This document shows, piece by piece, positions 8,548 to 17,804 of a stretch of DNA of 64,000 nucleotides. A program made the position numbers and the translations under genes. Below the pieces are notes generated by a model, which did no database searches, had not been told where the DNA came from, and saw only the letters and a list, made by a program, of their open reading frames with translations. Source of the stretch: JARRKU01 sp963675565 (GTDB taxonomy: Bacteria > Desulfobacterota > Desulfobacteria > Desulfobacterales > Desulfosarcinaceae); the NCBI GenBank assembly GCA_963675565.2, contig CAXXYD010000002.1, positions 558,001-622,000 on the forward strand, written 5' to 3'. How positions within the stretch are numbered: position 1 is the first letter of the stretch; each line of letters begins with the position of its first letter.

Positions 8548-10188
8548 TCAAACCGCCAGAAAAGGTGCAATGCGGTCCCGGTATATGGTTTCCTGCTCGT
8601 CCAGTATGGACTGAAGGACATCGGGGGTTGTCCGTGGATTCATGATGACTGCGCGGAGCACCACCGTATCGGGCCGGCCGAACCGATGCAGCGTGGTTCG
8701 GGAAACGAAACTGTTTCCCGCTTCGCGCTGAAATCGCTGAAGTTTGACGTTCACCCGGTTGACCGCCTGCAGGAGCGTATCATCGTTCGAACCGCAGGCA
8801 GGGGCGGGCGGCGCAATGCATGGATCCGGAACCATTCGGTACGTGAGAATATTCAGTTCAGGCGGGGTGACCAATTCAAACATAGGGCGGCGCCGGATCT
8901 GCTCTGCAAAAATTCGGGCGGTTTCGATGCCGTGGTCGATGAGCAGCCCATACCCTCCGGTGCCCATGATATCCAGGGCGCTGCCCAGCACCAGCGAGGT
9001 GGCACATCGCGAACCCGCCAGTGACCGGATGCCCAGATCCACCGATCCGGGGCGGTTGATGTACGCGGCATGGTAAGCCACTGCATCCATGGCGCAAGGG
9101 TCCCTGAAAAAAACCATCCCGTTGCTCATGGGCAAATAGAACTGCTTGTGGCCGTCAATGGTCACCGAATCCGCTTTTTCAATGCCGGCCAGCAAGCCCC
9201 GATAGCGTTCGGACAGCAATACCGGCCCGCCCCAGGCCGCATCCACATGAAAATGGATCCCATGCTCACGGCACACATCGGCCATGGTGCCAAGCGGGTC
9301 CACGGAACCGGTCTCCGTTGTGCCGGCAATGCCGATAACCGCCAGTACGATGTTTTCCGGGTCCCGGCGCAGTTCCGCCAGGGTACGCCTCAGCGCAGTC
9401 ATATCCATACGGTTGTCGCGGTCCACGGCGATGGGCACAACGGCTTCACTTCCCAGCCCCAGCACGCCGGCTGCCTTGCGGATGGAGTAATGGCCGAGTT
9501 CGGAAACGAGCACCGCCACCCGCCGTATGCCACGATCCCGCATCGCCGCGGCCAACCCGTCCCGTTCAACGCCGGCATATCCGGGCGATGGCGGGAACAG
9601 ACGGCTCCGGGCCACCCATAGCGCCGTCAGGTTGGCCAGCGTGCCATCCTCGACAAAAGATCCCAGGGTGCTCTCCGGCTGCTGGATGTGGGTGTCGTAA
9701 AAGGCCTTGCCGAATCCGAACAACAGCCGATGGATTTTGGCCAGTACCTGGCGTTCGTAAACGCTCACCACCTTAGACGTTTCCAGCTTGACCGGATTCT
9801 GGTTGAGTGCAGTTACGACGGTGTTCAGGTGCACCATGAAAAACGGTATGGCGGATGTCATGTGGCCGATAAAGTAGGGCGAAGAGACGTTGACCGCGTG
9901 TGGAGCGATGCGTTCGATAATTTCGGAAATGACATCGGCCAGTTTTTTTGTGGGGCGCTGCGCAATATTCGACGCGGTAAACCGCGAGGCAAGCGCCTTG
10001 AGGGAAATTTCTTCGGTAATGCCCACATGCTCGCGCAGAAAATCATGAAGACCGAACAGAATCTGTTCCATGTACTTGGTCAGCACCAGCCGCGAATGAT
10101 CGTTTTCCGGCCGGTGAAAGATGCGCTCCAGTGCCTCGCGATCCGCCACCAGGGGTTGCTGCCGTCCGCCCGTAGCCATTGTTTTCAC
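8548..10188 (-). CDS. PLP-dependent group II decarboxylase (possibly aspartate 1-decarboxylase)
   Basis: 546 aa. The PLP lysine is in TIDGHKQFYLP, the cofactor Asp in FHVDAAWGGP, and the group II fold is evident throughout (SSPYFIGHMTSAIP, NQNPVKLETSK). The N-terminal region and length resemble PanP-type PLP aspartate decarboxylases, which supply beta-alanine for pantothenate; glutamate or aromatic amino acid decarboxylation is the alternative. No panB or panC is nearby. It lies 73 bases behind the RND pump gene on the same strand and may share its transcript. Confidence 0.88.
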   Translation of the reverse strand: MKTMATGGRQQPLVADREALERIFHRPENDHSRLVLTKYMEQILFGLHDFLREHVGITEEISLKALASRFTASNIAQRPTKKLADVISEIIERIAPHAVNVSSPYFIGHMTSAIPFFMVHLNTVVTALNQNPVKLETSKVVSVYERQVLAKIHRLLFGFGKAFYDTHIQQPESTLGSFVEDGTLANLTALWVARSRLFPPSPGYAGVERDGLAAAMRDRGIRRVAVLVSELGHYSIRKAAGVLGLGSEAVVPIAVDRDNRMDMTALRRTLAELRRDPENIVLAVIGIAGTTETGSVDPLGTMADVCREHGIHFHVDAAWGGPVLLSERYRGLLAGIEKADSVTIDGHKQFYLPMSNGMVFFRDPCAMDAVAYHAAYINRPGSVDLGIRSLAGSRCATSLVLGSALDIMGTGGYGLLIDHGIETARIFAEQIRRRPMFELVTPPELNILTYRMVPDPCIAPPAPACGSNDDTLLQAVNRVNVKLQRFQREAGNSFVSRTTLHRFGRPDTVVLRAVIMNPRTTPDVLQSILDEQETIYRDRIAPFLAV

Positions 10189-10261
10189 CTCTTCATCAGA
10201 TCGTTTTTCCGCTGGCCGGGCAGATTAGCATAAAAAGGCAGTGGCCGCCATACCGGACAGT

Positions 10262-13200
10262 CTATCGGCCCACAAGGGTGTCGAGAGATTTTTTCAGATC
10301 GATCATCCCGCGTCGTATTTCCGCACGCGTGGGCGCCGACCCGGACAACCAGGCATACAAAGACTTGCTTTGCGGCGACCGGCTATCGGCAATCAGCTTG
10401 CGAACGACGATCCGGCGACGCCCGGAGTAAATGCGAATGGTGGGAATAAACGGGAAAAAAAACGCCGGTTCAATTTTGGAGATCTCCTCTTTTTTCAAAA
10501 AAAACCGGTCGGCAGGTGTTCCCACGGATATCCCCGCCGGAGTGACATCCACGAAATACCCCTCCCGACTTCTTTTGGCCATGAAAAAGATCAGCCCGGC
10601 CCAGGTGGGAATCAGAAGAAGAGCCAGGATTCCCGTTGCCTTGAGCACGATGGCGATACAGAAAACGGTCACCTCGATGGACAACTTGAGCATGCTGGGG
10701 GCCTGGAAAACAGTCCCGGCGAAGGTGTCCGCAAAGCCCGGCAGCAGTTTTGCCGCGCCGATGGCCAGGACCACCAATTGAACGAGCAGGGCAATGCTGA
10801 AACCCAACCGGGCATAACGCCGGCGGGAGAAGAAGAAAGCGATCCCCTCGGGCGCCGCTTTCCACCGGGGTCCCCGAAAAGCGGAAATGATGTAGTAGCG
10901 CATTCCTTCGAATATGGAATACATCACCGGAACGACAATCAGGGTCAAAATCGTCGCAAAAACGATGCCGAAAATGATCACCACGCCAAGCCCCTCCCAC
11001 AGCTTATCCGTAATGGTCAGGGTGAGAATCCCCCCCACAGTGGAAACGGTTGTAGAGATAATCGGCCGCAAACGCTGTTGACCGCCCTCAACAACGGCTT
11101 CGAACATGGCGAGCCCGGTTTCCCGCTTGCGGTTGATACAGTCCACCAGGACAATGGAGTCGTTGACCACGATGCCGCTCAACCCCACCAGGCCGATGAA
11201 ACTCATGATGGAAAAATCGTTGCCCGTGATATAGAGCCCGGCCATGGCCCCCACGATGGACAGCGGCAACGCCGTAAGAATGGCAAACGGCTGGGCCAGG
11301 GAATTAAACTGGGAAACGAGCAGGGTAAAAATGAGTATGGCGGCGATAATATACGCCAGCCCCAGGCTTTCGAAGGATTCCGCAGTCTCCTCATATTCAC
11401 CGGAATAGTCGAATTTATAGCCAATGGGAAGCTCCAGGCGATTGAGTCTGCCAATGAGCTCGGCGGTAATCTCCACAGCCGATCGACCCCGGTTGTTGGC
11501 GGATATTCTGACGATACGCCGACGGTCGGAATGCCGTATGCTGTTCAATCCTTTTCCCTGGCTGAAGTCGGCAATGGTGGAAAGCGGCACAAGCGCGCCG
11601 TTGTCCGAGCGTATTTTGATATCGTCCAGCATGTTCGGACTGGTCCGTGATTCCGGTGAAAAACGGACCTTGAGATCATACTTCCTGGAGACATCGAGCT
11701 CGTCGCGAAATTCTCGGATATCAAGTCCCGCCGTAGCCCCCCGCAGGTTCAAGGCGATGGATTCGAGAGCAATACCCATGGATGCCGCACGGGCGCGGTC
11801 CACATTGACGCGAAGCTCCGGGGCGGCATCCGAAAAATCGTCCTGAATATCCACGATCCCGCTGACGCTCTCCATCACCTGTCGCACCCGGGCGGTCAAA
11901 CTGCGCAACACACGGATTTCGGGGCCGACAATTTTGATCAAGACCGGGGCGGCCGTGGGAGGTCCCCACTGGATGGCCCTGAAACGGATATCGGCTCCGG
12001 GTATTTTTTCCAGGAAGGGGCGAATGCGATCCTGAATCTCCTTATGGGAAGGACGCGCATACTCCTTGCTGTCCTTAAGCTCCACGGTAATTTCCGCAAA
12101 ATGGCTCACCGTCCCCGTCTCGAAGGAGAATTCATAGGCGCTTTGCCCTTTCTGCCCCACCGTGGACACCACCCGCACGGCCTCGGGGACGTGTTCCTGA
12201 ACGATTTTTTCGACCTCTTTGGCAATGGCGTCGGTAATGTCCACATCAGTGCCGCGGGGCGTATCCACGGTGATATAAATGTAATCGAAATCAGCGTCGG
12301 GAAACATCTCCACCTTGACCAGTTTAAATGCCATCAGGCTGAGGGCCCCCGCCAGGCTCAGTGTAATCAGGCAAACCACCCGAAAACGGTGATTCAGAGC
12401 CCATGACACCGCCCGGGCATAGACTTTTTTCAGTTGTTTGAGATCTTCTTCGGGTTTTACGATGCGCCCCTTTTTGGTGGTCTGCTTCATGAGCATGCTT
12501 AAAATCAGGGGGTTGGCCACCAGGGCGATAACCAGCGAGGCCGAAAGGGCGATGGCTACGGTCTTGGGAAGAAATCCCATGTATTCGCCGGTGACGCCGG
12601 TCATCAGCAGCATTGGCAGAAAGGCGGCCATGGTGGTCAGGGTGGCGGAGATGACCGGCATGGCGATTTCCGCCGTACCCTCGATTACGGCGGTGACTCT
12701 GTCCTTGCCCAGTTGAAAATGGTGATACACGTTTTCGACCATGATAATGGCGTTGTCCACCAGCATGCCGATACACAGCACCAGCGAAAACCGCACCATG
12801 TCGTTGTTTGAGAGGCCGAACACTTTGAGAAACACGAAAGTCAAAAGAAGGGACAGGGGAATGGACAGGGAAGTAATGACGGAATTCCGCAAACCCATGG
12901 CGAAATAGAGCACGATAACGACGATAATCAGTCCGATCACCGCCGAATTGTTCATCTGGTCAAATCCCTGTTTGATGAACTTGGATTTTTCCGCCGTGAT
13001 GACGGTACGCACCCCGGCGGGAAAAGATCGTTCGAGGTCCTTGAGTCTGGCGCGAACTTTTTCGGTAGTCTCGAGAATATTCGCCCCGCTGCGTTTTTTG
13101 ATGGCAATGGAGGCGGATGCAACGCCGTCGACGCGGGAATAACTGACATCTTCGGAATGGCCGTCCAGTACGGTGCCCACATCCCCCAGAAAGACCACAC

Positions 13201-13948
13201 GATCCTCCTGCCGGATCAAAGGAACCATGGCATAATCGGCCACCCGCTTTATTTCCGTCAATGTCCTGAGAAGCAACCGACGGCCCTCGACATTGACCTG
13301 GCCGCCGGGGATGTTGATGTCCGAGCGCTTAACGGCATTGTATACGTCCAGCAGGGTCAGGCCATATTGACTCAGCTTTTCCGGGTGCAGATAGATCTGT
13401 ATTTCTCGAACGAGCCCGCCGGCCACGTCCGCACCGAGGACCTCGGGCATCACTTCGACCTCGTCGGCGACATCTTCAGCCAGCTTGCGAAGTTTGACCG
13501 GGTCGATATCACCAACCACCGATGCAATCATGATGGGAATATCCGAAAAGCTGACCTCATTGACTTCCGGGTCCTCCACATCGTCGGGAAGATCTTTCTT
13601 GGCGTCCGTGACCTTCTCGCGCACTTTCTGAAGCGAGCGTTCCAGATCGGCTTCCGCTTCAAAGTCGATCACAACGACAGAAACGCCTTCCGCCGAATTG
13701 GAACGCATTTCCTTGACATCTTTCAGATCGCTGAGCGCCTCTTCGATGGGGGTGGTCACCAGGCTCTCGATCTCGCTGGGGGAGGCGCCGGGGTATAGTG
13801 TCACCACAATGGCCACCGGAGCCGAAATTTCGGGTTCACCCTCCTTGGGAAGTGATCGATAGGCAAATGTGCCGGCAACAATGGGCAGGACGATGACCAG
13901 AAGGCCGAAAATCAGCCACCTTTTTATGATGAAGGAAAAAAAATTCAA
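10262..13948 (-). CDS. RND efflux transporter permease with extra C-terminal domain
   Basis: 1228 aa, about 200 longer than AcrB-type pumps. The N-terminal TM1, porter domains and TM bundle (about residues 1-1010) are canonical; the TM4 proton-relay motif is GMLVDNAIIMVEN, with one Asp followed by Asn instead of the AcrB Asp-Asp pair. After the last canonical TM segment come two more hydrophobic segments (about 1050-1125) and a soluble tail (about 1128-1228) resembling a small bacterial PH-like (YdbT-like) beta domain (YFVDVTPAGISVG ... LKKEEISKIEP). It is the partner of the adaptor gene immediately upstream. Substrate unknown. Confidence 0.93.
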   Translation of the reverse strand: MNFFSFIIKRWLIFGLLVIVLPIVAGTFAYRSLPKEGEPEISAPVAIVVTLYPGASPSEIESLVTTPIEEALSDLKDVKEMRSNSAEGVSVVVIDFEAEADLERSLQKVREKVTDAKKDLPDDVEDPEVNEVSFSDIPIMIASVVGDIDPVKLRKLAEDVADEVEVMPEVLGADVAGGLVREIQIYLHPEKLSQYGLTLLDVYNAVKRSDINIPGGQVNVEGRRLLLRTLTEIKRVADYAMVPLIRQEDRVVFLGDVGTVLDGHSEDVSYSRVDGVASASIAIKKRSGANILETTEKVRARLKDLERSFPAGVRTVITAEKSKFIKQGFDQMNNSAVIGLIIVVIVLYFAMGLRNSVITSLSIPLSLLLTFVFLKVFGLSNNDMVRFSLVLCIGMLVDNAIIMVENVYHHFQLGKDRVTAVIEGTAEIAMPVISATLTTMAAFLPMLLMTGVTGEYMGFLPKTVAIALSASLVIALVANPLILSMLMKQTTKKGRIVKPEEDLKQLKKVYARAVSWALNHRFRVVCLITLSLAGALSLMAFKLVKVEMFPDADFDYIYITVDTPRGTDVDITDAIAKEVEKIVQEHVPEAVRVVSTVGQKGQSAYEFSFETGTVSHFAEITVELKDSKEYARPSHKEIQDRIRPFLEKIPGADIRFRAIQWGPPTAAPVLIKIVGPEIRVLRSLTARVRQVMESVSGIVDIQDDFSDAAPELRVNVDRARAASMGIALESIALNLRGATAGLDIREFRDELDVSRKYDLKVRFSPESRTSPNMLDDIKIRSDNGALVPLSTIADFSQGKGLNSIRHSDRRRIVRISANNRGRSAVEITAELIGRLNRLELPIGYKFDYSGEYEETAESFESLGLAYIIAAILIFTLLVSQFNSLAQPFAILTALPLSIVGAMAGLYITGNDFSIMSFIGLVGLSGIVVNDSIVLVDCINRKRETGLAMFEAVVEGGQQRLRPIISTTVSTVGGILTLTITDKLWEGLGVVIIFGIVFATILTLIVVPVMYSIFEGMRYYIISAFRGPRWKAAPEGIAFFFSRRRYARLGFSIALLVQLVVLAIGAAKLLPGFADTFAGTVFQAPSMLKLSIEVTVFCIAIVLKATGILALLLIPTWAGLIFFMAKRSREGYFVDVTPAGISVGTPADRFFLKKEEISKIEPAFFFPFIPTIRIYSGRRRIVVRKLIADSRSPQSKSLYAWLSGSAPTRAEIRRGMIDLKKSLDTLVGR

Positions 13949-13989
13949 TATCGATTTCCTGACATGAAGTTAGCGGCAGCCCGCGGCAC

Positions 13990-15072
13990 CTAAGGCGCGA
14001 TTTTCACCTTGTCTCCCGTTTTGAGGTACGGGGCGCCGGTGATCACCAGATTGTCGCCGGCAACCAGCCCATCGATGATTTGCACACTGGAACCGTCCAC
14101 CTGGCCCAACTCGACTTTGCGGGCCGTGACCCGATTGTCGGCGTCAACCACAAAAACCTCTTTTCCTTTTTCCCTGAATATGACGCAACTCTGTGCAATC
14201 ATGATGGAATCCCGGAGCATATCGGTGTTGATGGACACCCTGGCCGTCAACCCGGCTTTGAGAAGGATGCCCGGGTTGTCCAGAAGCAGATCGACTTCAA
14301 AAGTGTTGGTCTGTGGATCGGCCTTGATCCCGACTTTGTCGACCCAGCCGTCGAATGTGCTGTCCGGAAAAGCTTCGACCTTTACTGTAACCGGATCATC
14401 TTTGTCCAGACGCACGTAATCACGTTCGTTCAAATGAATCCTGACGCGCATGGTCTTTAAATCCGCCATGGCCATCACAGGCTCTCCAACGGCCATGTTT
14501 TGACCCAGTTCCACCATTCGCTGGGCCACATAACCGTCAAAAGGCGCCCGGATCACTGTTTTGTCGAGCCGTCGTTGCGCGATGCCCACCGCCGTTTCCA
14601 GTTGGGTCACCAGGGCCTGGGATGCTTTGTATTCTGCTTCGGCCTGATCGAACAATTCCGGTGTGATCGCATTGCCCGGCAACAGGTTGCGGGCACGCCG
14701 GTAGGAATTTTGCGCCGCGGCCAGCCTGGCCTGTGCGGATAGTAAATTTGCACCAGCCTGTTTCAGAGCGAGCCGATAATCCGCAGGGTCGAGTTCCACA
14801 AGGGGATCCCCGGCCTTCACCGCACTGCCGACCACCACATTGTAACGCATCAAAATGCCGGCCACCTGGGATGACAGGACGACTTCCCGATTGGGGATCA
14901 AACGGCCAACGACATCCACGTAGATCGGCAAATCGCGGCGTACTATTTTTTCAACACGAACCATGCGGGGTTTTTCTTCAACGACTTGAGCCTCCTGGGC
15001 CGGCTCACACCCCGCCAGCGCAAGCAGCGCGGATAACAGGCAGGTTACGATAAGAGAATTCTTCATGAGCAT
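13990..15072 (-). CDS. RND periplasmic adaptor lipoprotein (MFP)
   Basis: 360 aa. The start MLMKNSL is chosen because AGGGG lies about 6 bases upstream and it yields a clean lipoprotein signal (CLLSALLALAGC). The rest is a membrane-fusion protein: barrel-sandwich lipoyl half motifs (DVVGRLIPNREVVLSSQVAG, AFPDSTFDGWV), an alpha-hairpin (AGANLLSAQARLAAAQNSY) and a C-terminal membrane-proximal domain. It links the RND permease to an outer-membrane channel; no TolC-type gene is in this cluster. Confidence 0.93.
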   Translation of the reverse strand: MLMKNSLIVTCLLSALLALAGCEPAQEAQVVEEKPRMVRVEKIVRRDLPIYVDVVGRLIPNREVVLSSQVAGILMRYNVVVGSAVKAGDPLVELDPADYRLALKQAGANLLSAQARLAAAQNSYRRARNLLPGNAITPELFDQAEAEYKASQALVTQLETAVGIAQRRLDKTVIRAPFDGYVAQRMVELGQNMAVGEPVMAMADLKTMRVRIHLNERDYVRLDKDDPVTVKVEAFPDSTFDGWVDKVGIKADPQTNTFEVDLLLDNPGILLKAGLTARVSINTDMLRDSIMIAQSCVIFREKGKEVFVVDADNRVTARKVELGQVDGSSVQIIDGLVAGDNLVITGAPYLKTGDKVKIAP

Positions 15073-15193
15073 GCAATACCCCTGTGAAAAAAGCGATAGG
15101 ATAAAAGTAGATGGCTTGTTTCCCCTGAGGATCGGGGTATGTAAGTCGGATACGATATGTAAATTTTCGCCAAAAAACAAGGCTGAAAAAATA

Positions 15194-15266
15194 GAGGGAC
15201 GGGGATGAAATGATGCGTTTCCCCCCAGGATCGGGGGAGAAACGCATCATTTCATCCCCGTCCCTC
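15194..15266. repeat. Long perfect palindrome (REP/MITE-like hairpin)
   Basis: Arms 15194-15221 and 15239-15266 are perfectly complementary over 28 bp; after one mismatch a further 4 bp pair around a 7-base loop. The arm begins GAGGGACGGGGATGAAATGA. It lies in the divergent gap between the adaptor gene and the MFS gene. A partly similar sequence (TTCATCCCCCGTCCCCCG) occurs near 44170. The size and perfection suggest a mobile palindromic unit rather than an ordinary terminator; a bidirectional terminator is the alternative. Confidence 0.7.
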
Positions 15267-15382
15267 ATTCTTGCTATTGCCGACGGTGGCCTTGCGGTTG
15301 TATAGGAGACGTCGGTTTGCCCAAATATTTTGACCTAACACTGTTTTTCAGCGCCATAGTTCAGGCGTTCAAAAGGAATTAA

Positions 15383-16777
15383 ATGGAAGCCATCAGTAAC
15401 TCAACGCCCACCAGTTCACCTGGGGCGACATTGTTTATCGTATCGGCTGTTCAGTTTCTCACACCCTTTATGGCCTCATCCGTGGGCGTCGCCCTGCCGG
15501 CCATCGGCCGTGAATTTGCCGCCAGTGCCGTCCAGCTGGGGCTGATTCAGATGGCCTACATTCTGGCCAGTTGCATTCTTTTATTACCGGCCGGCCGTTT
15601 TGCCGACATCCACGGCCGCAAACGGGTTTTCACCGCCGGCACGGTGCTGACCATCCTGGCCACACTGGCTCTGTCCCTGTCCACCAGCACCCACCTGTTT
15701 ATTCTATTCCGTCTCTTTCAGGGATTCGGCGCGGCAATGATTACCTCCACCAGTTTTGCTATCCTGACATCGGTTTTCCCCCCTGAGCGCCGCGGCCAGG
15801 CCATGGGAATCATTGTGGCCTTTGTGTATGCCGGGCTGGCGGCCGGGCCCACCGTGTCCGGCATACTGGTGACCCAATTGGGCTGGCGCTGGATTTTCTA
15901 TCTGATGATACCGGTGGAACTGGCCGCCCTGCTGCTCACCATAACCAAATTAAAAGGAGAATGGGTCGAATCCAGGGGCCAGAAATTCGACTGGCGGGGC
16001 AGCCTCCTCTTTGCCGCCGCATTGACGCTATTAATCAGCGGCCTCACCGAAATCACCCAATGGCCAGCGGCCTGGGGGCTTATTGTCGGCGGCCTCAGCG
16101 GACTGTTTCTATTCATGCGACTGCAGCAAAAAACAGCCAGCCCCTTACTGGACGTCCATCTGATCACCTCAAACCCGACATTTACCCTGAGCAATATCGC
16201 CACCCTGATCAACTACGCGGCATCGTTCGGAGTGGTTTTTCTTTTCAGTCTCTTCCTGCAGTATGCTCTGGGTTTGTCATCTCAGGCCACCGGAGCGGTC
16301 CTGGTGGTTCAGCCCGTTACCCAGGCCATACTCTCGCCTTTGGCCGGCCGTCTCTCGGACAAATGGCCCCCGGCCACGGTAGCCACCGCAGGCATGGGAA
16401 TTTGCGCCCTTGGACTGATGGCTGCAGCACGAATCGGTCAAACCACCCCGATTCATCTGGTTATTGCCGTAATGGTCGTGCTCGGCATCGGTTTCGGATT
16501 ATTTTCATCACCCAATATGTCGGCCATCATGTCGAGCGTCACGCCCCGATATTACGGTACAGCGTCCAGCCTGATGGCCACCATGCGAACCCAGGGCATG
16601 CTGGTCAGCATGGCCGTCGTGACCGTCATTCTGACACACTACCTGAAAGACCAGCCCGTAACCACCGGCAATATCACCCTTTTTGTCAAAAGTATGCAAT
16701 GGTCGCTGGCCCTCTTCAGCGGCATGAGTCTTGTGGGAATTGTCTTTTCATTGGGCAGAATGAAGACACGGCACTAA
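15383..16777 (+). CDS. MFS drug exporter, DHA2 (EmrB/QacA) type
   Basis: 464 aa polytopic protein with about 14 predicted helices, the number typical of DHA2. The motif A region is visible as GRFADIHGRKRVF, and the motif C-like segment is in the helix containing GLAAGPTVSGILVTQLGWRW. Proton-coupled multidrug or metabolite export is the family role. The start MEAISNST is preceded by AAAGGAA. It is divergent from the RND operon across the palindrome. Confidence 0.92.
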   Translation: MEAISNSTPTSSPGATLFIVSAVQFLTPFMASSVGVALPAIGREFAASAVQLGLIQMAYILASCILLLPAGRFADIHGRKRVFTAGTVLTILATLALSLSTSTHLFILFRLFQGFGAAMITSTSFAILTSVFPPERRGQAMGIIVAFVYAGLAAGPTVSGILVTQLGWRWIFYLMIPVELAALLLTITKLKGEWVESRGQKFDWRGSLLFAAALTLLISGLTEITQWPAAWGLIVGGLSGLFLFMRLQQKTASPLLDVHLITSNPTFTLSNIATLINYAASFGVVFLFSLFLQYALGLSSQATGAVLVVQPVTQAILSPLAGRLSDKWPPATVATAGMGICALGLMAAARIGQTTPIHLVIAVMVVLGIGFGLFSSPNMSAIMSSVTPRYYGTASSLMATMRTQGMLVSMAVVTVILTHYLKDQPVTTGNITLFVKSMQWSLALFSGMSLVGIVFSLGRMKTRH

Positions 16778-16850
16778 ATAAATGTTAAATGCCAAAGCCG
16801 ACGACTGATCATCGAACCGATGGACCAACGAAATTGGAGGAACTGAAAAG

Positions 16851-17804
16851 ATGCGCGGGACCCCGCAGGAAATCATTCTAAATACGCCCTATTGCCGAAT
16901 CGCAGCAAAAAAATGGGCTCACGACGGCGGAATCCGCACCATCGGCCTGCACGGCTGGCTCGACAACGCCAGCACCTTTGACCCTCTTGCGCCCCTTCTG
17001 CCCATGCTGAAGCTGGTCAGTATGGATCTTCCCGGGCACGGCCGGTCCGAACACCGCCCCCCCGGAATGCGTTATCACTATACGGATTACGTGGACGAAG
17101 TGATGGCCGTAGCGGATCGGTTGCACTGGGAAAAATTTTCACTGCTGGGTCATTCCATGGGCGCAGGGATCGCCTGCCTGGCGGCCTGCGCTTTTCCAGA
17201 ACGGGTCGAGCGGCTGCTGCTGATCGAAGGTTTGGGCGCTGTCACCGGAAAAAACGATGATGTTGCCCAGGCCCTGCGCCGATCGGTTTTATCCATGCGC
17301 CCCGATCCGGAGAGAAAACCGCCAATTTATCACGATATGGAGGTGCTCATCCGTGCGCGCGCAACAGCAGGCGGTATTTCAAGGGAATCCGCAGCAGCGC
17401 TTGTCAAGCGGGCGGTGGGGCACAACGGCAACGGATTGTGCTGGTCCAGCGACCAGCGGCTCAAACTGCCGTTTCCACAATACTTCACCAATGACCTCAT
17501 GATCGCTTTTCTCGAGGCCATTGAAGCGCCCGTGCTGCTGATCACCGCACAAGAGGGGCTTCTGGCCAAACGGCCCTATTATACAAGTCGTTGTCAGGCC
17601 ATCGGAAATTTGTCCATCGTCATGCTTCCCGGAAATCACCATCTTCATATGGATACGCCGGTGCCGGTTGCCGCTGCAATTGAGCGCTTCATGCTCGACA
17701 ATATGGACAAAAGCAACCCGTCACCGGAAAAACCAGGAAAACGCCAAACGTCGCACGTTCGATCAGCGGCATCTTTCAAGAAGGAAAAGACAGATGAAAA
17801 ATGA
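16851..17804 (+). CDS. Alpha/beta hydrolase
   Basis: 317 aa. The nucleophile elbow is GHSMGAG, the oxyanion region HGWLDNASTF, the acidic residue probably lies near LLITAQEG, and the catalytic His is in PGNHHLHMDTP. Resembles the epoxide hydrolase/MhpC-type serine hydrolases (YbfF/serine hydrolase-like). Substrate unknown. Its end overlaps the next gene (TPR protein) by 11 bases, so the two are probably coupled. Confidence 0.9.
   Translation: MRGTPQEIILNTPYCRIAAKKWAHDGGIRTIGLHGWLDNASTFDPLAPLLPMLKLVSMDLPGHGRSEHRPPGMRYHYTDYVDEVMAVADRLHWEKFSLLGHSMGAGIACLAACAFPERVERLLLIEGLGAVTGKNDDVAQALRRSVLSMRPDPERKPPIYHDMEVLIRARATAGGISRESAAALVKRAVGHNGNGLCWSSDQRLKLPFPQYFTNDLMIAFLEAIEAPVLLITAQEGLLAKRPYYTSRCQAIGNLSIVMLPGNHHLHMDTPVPVAAAIERFMLDNMDKSNPSPEKPGKRQTSHVRSAASFKKEKTDEK

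Noticed and set aside
10241..11650. 469-codon plus-strand frame
   Set aside because: Antisense shadow of the RND pump gene, no domain sense.
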